DNA of 64,000 bases. Origin: Vittaforma corneae ATCC 50505 (lineage: Eukaryota; Microsporidia; Nosematidae). The position numbers were made by a program, and so were the translations under genes. Each line of letters starts with the position of its first letter. The stretch's first letter is position 1. The DNA lies in contig NW_006889835.1 of assembly GCF_000231115.1 (NCBI RefSeq), positions 35,503-99,502 on the forward strand, in the 5' to 3' direction. Under the pieces are notes generated by a model that saw only the letters and a program-made list of their open reading frames with translations, did not search any database and was not told where the DNA came from. Positions 1 through 11,526 of the stretch are shown in pieces.

Positions 1-755
1 TATTCATATCACTCTTATTACTTCCCTACCCTATTACTTACTTATTATTAGTTAGTTACCTTATTACCTAGCTATTTATTATCAGTTATATTACTTACTT
101 ATTATTAGTTAGTTATAGTTAGTTTCCTTATTACTCCTCATATTCCTTACCCTATTACTTACTATTACTTCATTCTCAATTACTTACCCTTATTCTCTCC
201 TTATACTTACTTCATTACCTTACTACTTACTTATCTCTTACTTATTTATATTTATTCTCTCCTACTCCTCCCCTACATCTCCTTACTCACTATTCTCCTT
301 TCTTTCCTTACTTATCTCTATCCCCCTAACCTACCTTCTATTTACTTATCTTTCTATCTGTTCCTTACTTATCACTATATTTATTCTTCCTTTATCACTT
401 ACTTAACCTCCCTTGTCATTATCCCTTATTTATTAGTCTCCATTCATATTCCTTACCTTATTCCTTACTACCTACCCTATCTTTACCCATCATCTCTTAC
501 CTATTAGTTCCCACTGCCTATATTCCCCTATTCTCTCTTATATTCCTTACTTACTATTATATTTATTATCACCTTCCTTCCTCATAATCCTTACCTTACT
601 TAGTGCTTATTTATTATATTTATATATATTTCCCTATTATCACTTATACTTCTCAATCCCCTTAATATCACTCCTTACTTTCCTCACTTATTATCTTTCC
701 TTTCTTTCTATCTCTTACTTATTTACCTATAGTCTGCTAAGTTATCTTAGTACTT

Positions 756-909
756 AATCCCTTTACTCAGTCCTTCTTTATACTTCCTTACTATTACTAT
801 ATTCTCTATTCCTTCTATTACTTATATACTATAATCCCTTTACTCTGTCCTTCTTTATACTTCCTTACTATTACTATATTCTCTATTCCTTTTATTACTT
901 ATACTACTT
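756..909. repeat. 77-bp tandem duplication
   Basis: Two adjacent copies (756-832 and 833-909) start with AATCCCTTTACTC and share nearly all bases, including TATACTTCCTTACTATTACT. They differ at only a few positions, so this is a recent duplication inside the otherwise degenerate tract. Confidence 0.8.
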
Positions 910-1904
910 ACCTTTACTCTTTCATCCCTTCCCTTACACCACTACCCTCTATTCCTTTCTTATCTCTCTTATCATTATATTCTTTTATTCCTTACCCTAT
1001 CATATTTATATTCCCTTATTATTCCTTAGTTTGTTACTTACTTGGTTTATTAGCTATATTACCTAGTCTCCCTCTTATCACTTACTATCTCTTACCTTAT
1101 ACCTCTTCTTCTCCCACTCTTACTTATTACCATCATCCCTATGTACTGCCTATATTCCTAGCCACGTCCTATTAATCTGTCTTTCATATCACTATTCCCC
1201 ATATTCCCTTATTATTATCATATCACTTCCTTACCTTATCATCTCTCATATCACCCTGTTATCACTTCCTTACCTTGCTACTACTCATATCACTCTCTTT
1301 CCTCATATTCCCTTACCATTTCTTATTTCCCTTCCTTATTTATAGTCACTTCCTCACTTACTTAGCCAATTAATTAATTTATTTACCCTATTTTATTATT
1401 AGCTATCTTACTTACACTACTTACTTATTATCTCCCTTCCTCTTTCTTATTTAATTCCCTTGTTATTATACTTACTTATTAACCTACCCCATCTTTACTT
1501 ACACCATCCCTTATCTATTAGTCTTTCTTACCTCACTACTATCACTCACTCTTATCTTTCTATTCATTCCCCTATTTATTACTTACCCTATCTCTTCCCT
1601 CCCTAATATCACTTCCTTATCACTCACTTCTTTGTTAGGTATCCCTTCCCCACTACTTAGTCTCTTTACTTATCATCTTATTTTTATTACTATTCCTTGC
1701 CTTAATTTCCTTATTCACCACTTATCTAACATCCTTCCTTATTCACTCGTCTTCTCTTGCCTATACTATCTAACTAAACCATCCAATACTATGTAAAGCT
1801 TCTATCTATCCCATACATAACTAGCATTATACTAGCTACCAACTATTGCTTAGTAGTTGCTTGTCTTGCCCATCCTCTTCCCCCGTCTTACTTACAATTC
1901 TATC

Positions 1905-2040
1905 TACCTTCACTTCCATTTTTCCTTAGTCTTCCTTCCTCTAGCCCCTATAATTCTTCCTAAATCCCATACTTACCACTATAATCCCTACCACTTGCAC
2001 TTAATATCTAGTACTAACTACTTTCCTTACTTATTCTTCC
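1905..2040 (+). repeat. Dispersed ~135-bp element, copy A
   Basis: This copy reads from a TACCTTCACTTCCATT head through a CTCTAGCCCCTATAATT core to a tail with ATAATCCCTACCACTT and AATATCTAGTACTAAC. The same order of words recurs at 3976-4114, and partially at 3325-3418 and 4190-4290. The core contains an AT block followed by a C-rich box, as the gene promoters in this window do. Confidence 0.65.
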
Positions 2041-2070
2041 TACTACTCCTTTCCTTATATCACTCATGTC

Positions 2071-2250
2071 ACCTTATTATCACTTCCTTACTCTCTTTTA
2101 CTCTCTTACCTTATTACTACTCATATTGCTTCCTTACCCTATCATTATTTATATTACCCTGTTATCACTCTTATTACTTACCTTATTATCACTTCCTTAC
2201 TCTCTTTTACTCTCTTACCTTATCACTACTCATATCACTTTCTTACCCTC
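2071..2250. repeat. 109-bp period tandem duplication
   Basis: The segment beginning ACCTTATTATCACTTCCTTA at 2071 recurs at 2180 and stays nearly identical for about 70 bases, including the CTCTCTTTTACTCTCTTACC stretch. The period is 109 bp; the second copy is partial or diverged after about 2250. Confidence 0.75.
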
Positions 2251-2917
2251 TTATTCCCTACCCCTATCACTACTCACATTACCTTATTATCACCTTATTA
2301 TCTCTTACTCCCTATCTTTACTTATTCCCTCCCCTTACCATCTCTTATACTTACCTATTATTCTTATTTAATCTCTTACCGTATCATCTCTTCCTACTTC
2401 TTTCCTCACCATATACCCACCCCCTTCTTATCACCACCTTATTCCTCCCCGACCTCGCTTCTGTCTTTCCTTTCTCACTCTCCTTACTTATCACCTAGCA
2501 CTTTACTTAGTAGTTCTTCTTCATATCAGTTAGTTAGTCACCTCCTTATCTCTTACCTCCCTAATATCTCCTTCCTTATTCCTTACCTCTTACTTAGTTG
2601 TTAGTTCGATACCTTTCCCTTATTTTGCTTATTCCTACTTATCATCACCTCCCTTACGTATACTACTTACTACCTTCCTACTTGTTATTACTTTATTCTC
2701 CAACACCCTTATATCTCCTACCTTATACTCACTTATCACTTCCCTTCCCACTCATTTCTAATATCTCTCTATTACTCCTCTTATTACTACCTCTTACCTT
2801 ATACTTACTTATACCACCTTGCTTCCCAATATCATTCCTTATTAGTCTGATCACTTACTCTTATCTTTCTATTCATTCCTTATTTTACTTAGCCCCACTT
2901 ACCTTGCTACTTTAGTC

Positions 2918-3318
2918 ATTAGGAGGAAAAGAGTAGAGAGGGATGAATAAGACAGAGGATCACTAAGGAAAAATGGAAGTGAAGGTAGGGAACTAAGACT
3001 AAGGAAGAAGATGAGTAAGACAGGGAACCAACTACTTATAAGATAAGTAAAGGTGGGTAAATAAATGGAATAGTAAAAGAGGAAGATGGGGGAAGAGCCA
3101 AGTGGTAAGTAAAATAAGGAAGACAAGGGAATATTAGATAAGCAATAAATAAGGAAGTTAAGGTAAGGAGTAATAAGTAATAAAAACAAGATAATAAGTA
3201 TAGAGACTAAGTAGTAGGGGATGTGGGGATAACTAACAGACAAGTAAATAAACTAATAAGGAACCAAGAGATACTCAGTGGCAGACTAATAGTAAGAGAC
3301 GAGTAATAATAAGCAAGC
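2918..3318 (-). repeat. Inverted block of the pyrimidine repeat
   Basis: Strand composition flips abruptly: for about 400 bases the plus strand is purine-rich (AAGTAAGGAA, GGAAGATGAG), then flips back. Read on the minus strand the block has the same words as its surroundings. Its 2962-2990 segment is the reverse complement of the head of the dispersed element at 1905. This indicates a local inversion or an inverted insertion of repeat DNA. Confidence 0.75.
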
Positions 3319-3324
3319 CCAGCC

Positions 3325-3418
3325 CCCAAAATTTTTCCTATAATTTTCCCACTATAATCCCTACCACATCCTTATCCCTTTCACATCCTCCCTACCTCTT
3401 ACACTTAATATCTAGCTA
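3325..3418 (+). repeat. Dispersed element, partial copy C
   Basis: It contains an AAAATTTTTCCTATAATTTT block, then ACTATAATCCCTACCAC and ACACTTAATATCTAG, in the same order as in the copies at 1905 and 3976. It begins right at the right-hand edge of the inverted block. Confidence 0.5.
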
Positions 3419-3975
3419 TCCTATCCATCACTTCTATACTTAATCTTCTATTATTCCTCTTACCTCTTACTTATATTCCCCCATTGCTACTCATACCACT
3501 TATTTACCTTACGATCACCTAGTCTTTTATTATCCTATCCATCACTTGCCTATATTCTATTTACTTCTTATTTATTTCTTAGCTATCTCTACTTCCCTTA
3601 CTATTCCTTCCTTATTTTACTTACCTATTCATAGTCTCTTACTATCACTTAGTCTATATCTCTTACCTTATTATTACTTATACTACTTACTTATTACTTA
3701 CTCTTATTCGTATTCCTTGCTTATTACTTACCTTACTATTTGTCTGCTATTTACTTACCTCCTTACTCACTTACTCCCATTTTTCTATTCTTTCCTTACT
3801 TATTTTACTTCTATCCCTATCTAGCATCTTCTTTCCATATATTCCTCTTTTACATTCCTTTCATTGCCTTATATCACTTGCTTATCTTATTATCCCTTAT
3901 ATTCCTTACTTTTATTACTTCCCTATCACTTTCTATTTACTTATTCCTTACTTATTACTTTCTTAGTTTACTTAC

Positions 3976-4114
3976 CCTACCTTCACTTCCATTCCTTCCT
4001 CTAGCTTCTATAATTTTTCCTAAAATTTTTCCTAAATCCCTACATAACTTACCACCATAATCCCTACCACTTACACTTAATATCTAGTACTAACTACTTT
4101 CCTTACTTATTCTT
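3976..4114 (+). repeat. Dispersed ~135-bp element, copy B
   Basis: It matches the copy at 1905-2040 from CTTCACTTCCATT through CCTCTAGC and the AT-rich core to ATAATCCCTACCACTT and TAGTACTAACTACTTTCC. The core here is expanded, with two AATTTTTCCTAAA-like units instead of one. Confidence 0.65.
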
Positions 4115-6706
4115 ATCATTAGCTAGTCTGTCTTCTTATATTAACTTGTTCTTTATTCCTTACTTATTCTTCCTCCCCTTCTTCTACTTTTCCTCTAGCC
4201 CCTATAATTTTTACTATAATTTTTACTATAATTTTTACTGACATCCATACTAAAATCCCTACACATTTCTTACTTTATACTTAATCTTATTCTCACTTCC
4301 TTGCCATTAATTTCCTACCTTCTCCTCACTTTAGTATCACCTACTTAGTCCTTCTTATTGGTATTCTTACTGCCCTTATTCTTCACTCCTCCTCTCTTAT
4401 AGTCGTTTATATCACTCAGCTACCATTATCTTTATCACTTCCATTCTCTTCTTCCTCTCCCCACACTTCACTTCTCTATATCTTGCAACCAATGCCTTTT
4501 CTCGCCTCCTTATTAATCTACTATTTTCTGCCCCTCTTGGCTCCTTACCATTAGTCCTCTCCTGCTATCACCTACTTATTAGCCTTTCCTCATTCTTACA
4601 TCTACCTCACTTACATTCTTTCCTCTCCCAACATCTTTCTGCTAACTAACTATCACCTTCTTATCACTAACTCTTTGTTCCTCACTTATTTATATTGCCA
4701 CTAGTCTTTCTTATCTTCTATCTAATCCTGTGTCCATCCCACGAACCACTTGCCTCACTAGCCCACTCACTGTACATCCTCTAATAGATCTACAACCACT
4801 CACTTCCGTGTCTCATACATAAACAATCTATCTTAAAAGTCTGTCCCGTCAAGATGTGCTTCTGGCTGGCCAGCATAAATAAAAAGTTTTAGGAGTGATA
4901 TAGCAAAAAGCTCTGATGCCAAGAGAGGTACTCAATAGAACATATATCATACAATCAACTACAATCGTTCGTTCCCGAGAATCCTGCTCTAACTCATCAC
5001 TCATGTATACTATCACTCACCTATACCTAGTCGCCCTTCTAATAGTACCTTCTCTCTTCCCTACCACTTATATCTTCTACATCAACCACTTTCCTTACTA
5101 TCACTTACTTTCTATTTATCTCTTTCTTAACTAATCACTTACTTATAGTCTGCTAGTTAGCTATTTTATTATTCCTGTTAATTACTTCCTTACCTTATTA
5201 GTATATTTATCATTCCCTTTATTAACCTATCTTTACTCTTATTACTATCCCTTATCACTTAGTCTTTCTATTCCTTACTTCTTTTTACTATTATCACTTA
5301 TTCCTTATATCACTTAAGTCCCTCACCATTAGTCTTCTACATTTTCCTCCCCTACCTAGATCCCCATTGCCCTCTTCCTTCCAATACTTCCCTACTAACT
5401 ATCACTCTGTGTCTTCATACATCCCTTACCTTCTCTTATACTCATTATTACTTTCGTACTTACTTATTCCCTATCCATTCCTTACTCTTCTCTCCTCCCT
5501 TTTATCACATCTACTCTACTTCTGTCAAACACTGTCCCTTCCTCCTAACTATATCCTTCTGTTAGCCTGTCTTCTTATTCACGTATCGTGTTCTTTCTTA
5601 CTCTGTCTCACTTCTATTCACCACTAACCACCGTCTCATATCCTCCATACTGTCTACATCAACTTCTATCCCCCACTCCTCATCCTTCGTCTCAAAAATA
5701 TACCACCTAAAAGTAATGTCCCTGCTTCTCATATAGTATCTTCCCATATAATTCCTCATGTCGCGTCCTTCATATCCCACGATCTAATCTCAAAAGAGTT
5801 CTCTCAATCCGATCGTATCTTCTCTGCCCATTAAAACTCAAAAATTTTAGGGTCCTCCATACCAAAAAATCGGACAATAGTATCTTGCTACAATCTTGTG
5901 TCAAATCCTCTTTGTTCGTGAGTCCTGTCGTAACTACCTTAGTAAGCTACCTTGGTCCTTCAATTAACTCCACTTCTTCCCAACTATTCTTCTGTCCTCC
6001 TTCCCATATCCCTTCCTTCCAAAATGTTCCATCATACTCCCAAAATCTCTACCTTCTTAGTATCCTTCCTACTTATATCTACTACTTACCTATATCTATA
6101 TCCTCCTTCTATCTTTGTTTCTATCTCTCTTCCATACTTCTCCATCCCCCTCTCTGGTACTCTCAAGCCACACGTCTCGTTCTGTCCGGTGTCTCCACTC
6201 TGGCCACCTCTGTGGAACATTCGCTCTGCTGACGCAGAAATTCCCACCGGCCGGAAGTCCTGCAACCACTCCTCGCTGCTGCTTTCCCAACAGTGCACCC
6301 CTAAAATTTTTCTAAATAATTTTTACTATATTTTTATTTTCCCCTGCCAATCTGGCCCTTATCTATATCTTACTTATCCAAACCCCATCTAATATCCAAT
6401 CCTCTACTCCTATCCATGTCTATCTTCTGTCCATACTTATCTAACATTCCATATCTATAATACGTCCACATACACTCCATTAGTCTAACTACTACAATGT
6501 AATATTGATCTATCCTCATATCTCTTGTTTGTTTTATGTTCACTACTTTTCTCTTATACCACACACTTTATATTCCTGTCTCACATTGTCTTGCATACTA
6601 TAAGCTGAATAGATGTTATGTGCACAGATCCACTACATTTGACTCTCCCTGTCATACCAAAATCAACTGATAAATTAAATCGACCATATTTTTATTAAAA
6701 TTTTGC

Positions 6707-7705
6707 ATGCCATCCATGCACGGCTTGTCAATCAAAACCGTAAATTATCTGATCAGAGCACTGCCTGTTGGATTTCTTACCCTGTTCTCAGATGCCTGCT
6801 GCACTGCAACGAGTGAGCAAGAGCCTTCAGAAAAACAGCTCCAAAGTACTTCCACTCCAGGCAATGAATCCGACAACACCTCGGCCAGTTCAATTTCTAA
6901 GTCCAGAGTTTTCAAGGACCCAGATAACCACTTTACTAATTTTATGAATGATCCTGAAATCTCTGAAATAATCAATGAGTATTTTGAAAGAGTAAATCTT
7001 GCCCAACACGAAGACTATCTAAGGAATAAAGGTGACATTCATGAAGTTGTGGCAATGACACTGTATTGTTATTTCAGACATACAAGATGTAGATTGTTAA
7101 ATGAAGATGGTAGTCTAAAAGAGGAAGCACTTCAAGAAGCCGTGAACTATCTAGATGAGTATGGACTCGTGAAGATCTCGGTATCAATCTTTGAATTTCA
7201 TCATTTTCCAACCAATGCGTGGGAATTCCTCATTGAACATTATGTAACTGATGAATTGAGTATATCAACAACGGTAATTGGTATTGCTGCACTAAACAGT
7301 CCAGATCTCAATAATTTAGCAAAACTATCTTTGATTGATGTTGGATTGACAATGATGCCATGCTTATCTGAACTCACAGGTTTTGAATATCTCTTTTTGA
7401 ATGATAACCTAATTAAGCACGTCAGCTTTCAAAAGTATTTGGATGCTGAGGCAGATAAATACAGAACCATGCCCAACTTGAAGTATCTGGACTTGCGTGG
7501 AAATCACATGTCAAAGATTGATGCAACAATCAAAAAGGTGTTTCCAAACCTACATACTTTAATACTCTCGAAAGATAAAAAAGAAGTAGAGATAGATATG
7601 AGTCTTCCACTTAGCGATATAAAAAAGAAACTGGATGAAGTAGGCATCAAACTTACTGGACTAGACCGGGAGAGTGAGATGGATTGGATGTCTCAAACTA
7701 ATTAA
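6707..7705 (+). CDS. Secreted leucine-rich-repeat protein (type B)
   Basis: The product is 332 aa. It has a hydrophobic N-terminal stretch (about residues 14-30, ending in a small-residue/Cys patch) that looks like a signal peptide. A Ser/Thr-rich linker follows, then an alpha-helical middle (100-190), then irregular LRRs from about 200 to 310 with LxxLxLxxN cores. One LRR carries a long insertion beginning at QKYLDAEADKY. The genes at 45618 and 57889-58777 share this layout and the insertion point, so the three form a family. AAAATTTTGC lies directly before the ATG; a second ATG lies 9 bases downstream. LRR proteins are expanded in several microsporidia and usually thought to be exported; the partner is unknown. 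Confidence 0.75.
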   Translation: MPSMHGLSIKTVNYLIRALPVGFLTLFSDACCTATSEQEPSEKQLQSTSTPGNESDNTSASSISKSRVFKDPDNHFTNFMNDPEISEIINEYFERVNLAQHEDYLRNKGDIHEVVAMTLYCYFRHTRCRLLNEDGSLKEEALQEAVNYLDEYGLVKISVSIFEFHHFPTNAWEFLIEHYVTDELSISTTVIGIAALNSPDLNNLAKLSLIDVGLTMMPCLSELTGFEYLFLNDNLIKHVSFQKYLDAEADKYRTMPNLKYLDLRGNHMSKIDATIKKVFPNLHTLILSKDKKEVEIDMSLPLSDIKKKLDEVGIKLTGLDRESEMDWMSQTN

Positions 7706-8420
7706 ATTGGTCTTGATACTGATTTCAAACACTTTTATTCACTAATATCCTTCAACCTCTATCTTCTACACAATGTTTTTGAGCATTATTTTATTGAGTT
7801 GCCAGTCTATGGTTCTTGGCATTGAAAAGTATGTGTGCATTATGCCAGTTACTTTGTCTATTCACTCGAAATGAGGTGTTTGTCAACCACTGCATCCAAG
7901 GGCTGGACCTAAAGTGTTCATTGGCAGAGAATACGCTAGAGGATTGCCAAACAAGAACTGGTGGTGATACTACCATGTACCTACTGACTTGCCTAGAGAA
8001 GACTGCTGCCTAGCCTCAAAGCTAGTTCACTCCTATACTTAGCTGTGCCTCTGCCAGCCGACTAAGCCCTCCAAAGACTTGGCTCTAAACTGTCATTGAA
8101 TTTACACAACCATATCTTCCATGCTTTTGCTTGTCTCAGCTTTCTATCAATACGATTCTTATGCCATGCTTGCCAAAATACTCCTGAGGGCATTTTTAAG
8201 AGCACCCAACTAAAGACGATCACAATCCATCACGAAGAGAATGGCTTCAGTACCCAAGAAGGTCCCAGAAGACTAGGATAGAAGGATATGAACAAACTAA
8301 AGAATCTTCGAGATAATGTTCGAAGACTTACTATGGTAAAGACACACTCCTACATCCAAAGCACGAATTGAAGAGAAAGAACTACATTAAGCTTGTAAAT
8401 TGAATTATTCAATAATTGAC
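7706..8420. other. Intergenic stretch without recognisable gene
   Basis: About 715 bases separate the convergent LRR genes. Base composition is more even than in the neighbouring genes, and there are short open frames without ATG starts or domain-like content. No tRNA or rRNA motif was seen. It may hold gene relics, but nothing could be assigned. Confidence 0.5.
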
Positions 8421-9305
8421 TCACTGTGGTATTCGTAGAGCATCCCCATCAAACACAACACGATCTTCAAATATCTTTCTCAATTCTTTCTTACCTAGAG
8501 TCCTTTTTCCATCTCCTTCCTCTAAAATGTTATTGCCTCTTAAGTCCAGAATTTCCAATGAACCGGACAATTTTTTTATCTCAATTGGAAGTGTCTCAAG
8601 TTTATTGCCATTAAGATATAGCTCTTGTAGATTCAGATTTCCCACCTCAACTGGTAGTGTCTCGAGTTGGTTATTATTGAGATTCAGTTCTCGTAGATTC
8701 TTTAGCTTTCCCATCTCGGGTGGTGGTGTCTTAAGCTTGTTGCCTTTGAGATACAGATACAATAGATTCTTCAGCCTTCCTATCCCAGGTGGTAGTCTCT
8801 CGAGTTTGTTATCATTGAGAATCAATACTTGTAGATTCTTCAGCTTTCCCATCTCAGATGGCAGTGTCTTGAGTTTGTTAAAGTTGAGATTCAGCTCTAG
8901 TAGATTCTCCAACTCTCCTATTACTTCTAGAAATGTTTCAAATTTGTTGCAATTAAGATCCAGTTTTTGTAGACTTTTCAACTCTCTTATCTCGGCTGGT
9001 AATGATCTTAGCTTATTACCACCAAGATTTAGTTCCTTTAACTTCACTAGTCTCTTAATATTGCTGTCAATAGATGTAATACCTTTGGCAGGTATAGATA
9101 TTTCAGTTTCATTCTTAGAATGCCCTTCAAAGCTATAATGCAAAGAATGTACTGCTCGCCTTTCAGTTCTAAAATCTCTAAGTGGGTTGGAACTTTGAAT
9201 GGCTCGGGGGTTTACATCACTGTTTGAGCTCTGAAATGTAGCTTCCATAAGCACAATAAAGCTGCAAATTACTTTGTGTGCCTTTTTTGTTTGTACAATA
9301 TTCAT
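8421..9305 (-). CDS. Secreted leucine-rich-repeat protein (type A, copy 1)
   Basis: The product is 294 aa. The basic/hydrophobic N-terminus (residues 1-25) resembles a signal peptide; a short polar segment follows, then about 7-8 regular 23-residue LRRs (consensus NLxxLxLxxNKLxxLPxEIGxLK) from about residue 80 to 255, and a conserved C-terminal cap with LRGNNILEEGDG. The start is supported by AAAAATTTTT (9319-9328) and a C-rich box just upstream on the coding strand. A close paralogue lies at 11527-12552, and the similarity continues into both flanks, so the pair arose by segmental duplication. Regular LRRs of this kind bind proteins; the target is unknown. Confidence 0.85.
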   Translation of the reverse strand: MNIVQTKKAHKVICSFIVLMEATFQSSNSDVNPRAIQSSNPLRDFRTERRAVHSLHYSFEGHSKNETEISIPAKGITSIDSNIKRLVKLKELNLGGNKLRSLPAEIRELKSLQKLDLNCNKFETFLEVIGELENLLELNLNFNKLKTLPSEMGKLKNLQVLILNDNKLERLPPGIGRLKNLLYLYLKGNKLKTPPPEMGKLKNLRELNLNNNQLETLPVEVGNLNLQELYLNGNKLETLPIEIKKLSGSLEILDLRGNNILEEGDGKRTLGKKELRKIFEDRVVFDGDALRIPQ

Positions 9306-10362
9306 TAGGGTATGAGTTAAAAATTTTTAAATTAATTAAATTATCCGAATTTTGACTGGAAATCACAACGATTTATCTCTGAGCTTAAAAATCACAATGG
9401 CATATATAAGCTTTGGCCACAAGCAAGACAGTAATTTCTGTCAGCATACAATCATTACTGTGCTGGTAAATCCTTGTGAATAAATTCTACTACTCAACAA
9501 TTGTTTTTGAAAAACTTTTAGTACATTATTTAGTACATTGACAGATGTCAAACATGTCATGCAAAATCATTCCAGACTGTGCTAGATGTAATTCGCTGGA
9601 TATACAACATAAAGTAGATACTCTAGGATGTTTCCATGTATTCTTGTGCAATCCAGTTGAATGGATGTAGTTTGTCTGGGAAGCATGCTGTTGATCGTCT
9701 AATATCCAGCATCAGTGCAGAACATCAACATATTCTCCTGTAGTATAACGGTAAGAGATTGTATATAGGTTGTCTATTTCCAACACATAGATACAGTTAA
9801 ACCATAAAGTCTGTGAAAAACATACAGTTAATTGCATTTATTTAGCACTAGTCAGAAAAGTAAATTGAGCAAATCTTACGTGAGCATAATCAGGCACACG
9901 AACAGACTACACATTTATAGATGACTCTTGTCTGTGATCTCTATCAGACATAGAAATAGTTTGTTCCCTGTACAGACCATGTATCCACCCAACGGCTGCC
10001 ACTATCAAGAACATCCTCTGCCTGTCTACACGCTTGCATTAATCAGCTACTGGACTCTTGGCATAGAAGGATCAGTCCGAAGATGAGTCATTGCCTGCAC
10101 TGCTAGAAGAGCATCTTGTAGAATGAGTCAAGATATAGCATCACTCATATGGCTGGATTGTAAGCCATAGAACAGATCTTGGCAGCAAATCCAATTTACT
10201 TAATCTGTATGTATATGCCATTCGCAGGAATATCTCTGCTATCCTCCATGCAGCGTAGAAACGAGCATTATTACACCACATTAGATAGCTGCTGCTCATT
10301 AAAGCTTGCCATTTCACGGGTAGCTGTGCTTGTGTAGCATCCCTTCGTAAAGATATAAACTA
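9306..10362. other. Intergenic region left of the assembly gap
   Basis: About the first 300 bases (to roughly 9610) are a diverged duplicate of 12553-12785, upstream DNA of the paired LRR gene. From about 9610 to the gap no credible coding frame or RNA gene was seen. A TAGTATAACGGTAAGAG word at about 9740 resembles a tRNA D-arm, but no matching anticodon arm or T-arm follows. Confidence 0.5.
9319..9328 (-). promoter_or_regulatory. AAAATTTTT block upstream of LRR copy 1
   Basis: The AT block is followed on the minus strand by ACCCTA and the ATG. The same arrangement is conserved upstream of the paralogue at 12552, although the flanking DNA has diverged. Confidence 0.5.
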
Positions 10363-11050
10363 NNNNNNNNNNNNNNNNNNNNNNNNNNNNNNNNNNNNNN
10401 NNNNNNNNNNNNNNNNNNNNNNNNNNNNNNNNNNNNNNNNNNNNNNNNNNNNNNNNNNNNNNNNNNNNNNNNNNNNNNNNNNNNNNNNNNNNNNNNNNNN
10501 NNNNNNNNNNNNNNNNNNNNNNNNNNNNNNNNNNNNNNNNNNNNNNNNNNNNNNNNNNNNNNNNNNNNNNNNNNNNNNNNNNNNNNNNNNNNNNNNNNNN
10601 NNNNNNNNNNNNNNNNNNNNNNNNNNNNNNNNNNNNNNNNNNNNNNNNNNNNNNNNNNNNNNNNNNNNNNNNNNNNNNNNNNNNNNNNNNNNNNNNNNNN
10701 NNNNNNNNNNNNNNNNNNNNNNNNNNNNNNNNNNNNNNNNNNNNNNNNNNNNNNNNNNNNNNNNNNNNNNNNNNNNNNNNNNNNNNNNNNNNNNNNNNNN
10801 NNNNNNNNNNNNNNNNNNNNNNNNNNNNNNNNNNNNNNNNNNNNNNNNNNNNNNNNNNNNNNNNNNNNNNNNNNNNNNNNNNNNNNNNNNNNNNNNNNNN
10901 NNNNNNNNNNNNNNNNNNNNNNNNNNNNNNNNNNNNNNNNNNNNNNNNNNNNNNNNNNNNNNNNNNNNNNNNNNNNNNNNNNNNNNNNNNNNNNNNNNNN
11001 NNNNNNNNNNNNNNNNNNNNNNNNNNNNNNNNNNNNNNNNNNNNNNNNNN
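10363..11050. other. Assembly gap (688 N)
   Basis: Undetermined bases between the two copies of the LRR duplication. Repeats on both sides are the likely cause. Open frames running through it are artefacts. Confidence 0.99.
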
Positions 11051-11526
11051 GGTGGTGCATCGGAAGCCATTACAGTATGATTCAATGCAAACTTTGATAA
11101 AATGCATCCGATTCGACAGGAAGCTTTAAATACACTGAATGTGTTAGTGTTACTGCCGAGACACTTCAAAGCCCTGTGTCTTACAGAGGCACAATTCAAC
11201 TATCTTGATTAGTGCCAATGATCTCATCTCTTTTAGAGGGGCAAAAATTCTACCTTTTTAAAGCGAGAAGCATGAACAAGACGGATAAACTTAAAACACA
11301 CATTTTATTTTTAGCATGCCCATAGCCTTTGTTTTGTAGTAAGTAGGTCCACGAGTGATTGTCTTGACCATAAATGTGTTTTAGCTAAAAGCATAAACAA
11401 ATATTAAGTATTGCTTTATCTAGTTGAAATTTTCAAATAAGCAGGCCCAGCCCACCAACAAGTTCTAAACCATTGCAGTTGTCCTCTTTTGTTTTATTTT
11501 TGATAATGTGTATGCACATAATTGAC
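11051..11526. other. Intergenic region right of the assembly gap
   Basis: No ATG-initiated frame with recognisable content was found. A frame on the minus strand enters the gap (11051-11199), but its start is not ATG and it has no motif. The last bases before the LRR stop codon (ATTGACTCACTGTGG) match the 3' flank of LRR copy 1, marking the edge of the duplication. Confidence 0.5.

Larger units (their letters stand above)
1..6600. repeat. Degenerate pyrimidine-rich, probably subtelomeric repeat tract
   Basis: The plus strand is almost only C and T with scattered A, and almost no G. It is built from imperfectly repeated words such as TTACTTA, TTCCTTACC, CCTTATTATC and TATCACTT. Reading frames in it translate to Leu/Ser/Tyr/Pro-rich strings with no recognisable domain, so they are by-products of composition. 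The tract becomes less regular after about 4700 and ends at the first LRR gene. Position at the contig end, lack of genes and the neighbouring LRR family suggest a subtelomere (inference). No canonical telomere repeat is visible. Confidence 0.8.

Noticed and set aside
756..2250. Repeat pairs considered as a CRISPR array
   Set aside because: There are only two copies each, directly adjacent with no spacers, in a eukaryotic repeat tract.
1857..4060. Several open frames encoding 90-210 aa hydrophobic Leu/Ser/Tyr/Pro-rich proteins
   Set aside because: They are by-products of pyrimidine-rich repeats: no start box, no domain, and equal openness in other frames.
7816..8281. Two short plus-strand frames between the LRR genes
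   Set aside because: At least the first begins with TTG; neither has a motif or start box.
8416..9138. 240-codon plus-strand frame opposite LRR copy 1
   Set aside because: Antisense shadow of the LRR repeat; its own periodicity is that of the LRR gene.
9735..9800. tRNA-like TAGTATAACGGTAAGAG word
   Set aside because: It resembles a D-arm, but no anticodon stem, T-arm (GTTCGAATC) or acceptor pairing follows.
10271..11199. Minus-strand frames of ~250-280 codons
   Set aside because: They run through the N gap; the real flanking sequence adds only 20-50 codons without motifs.
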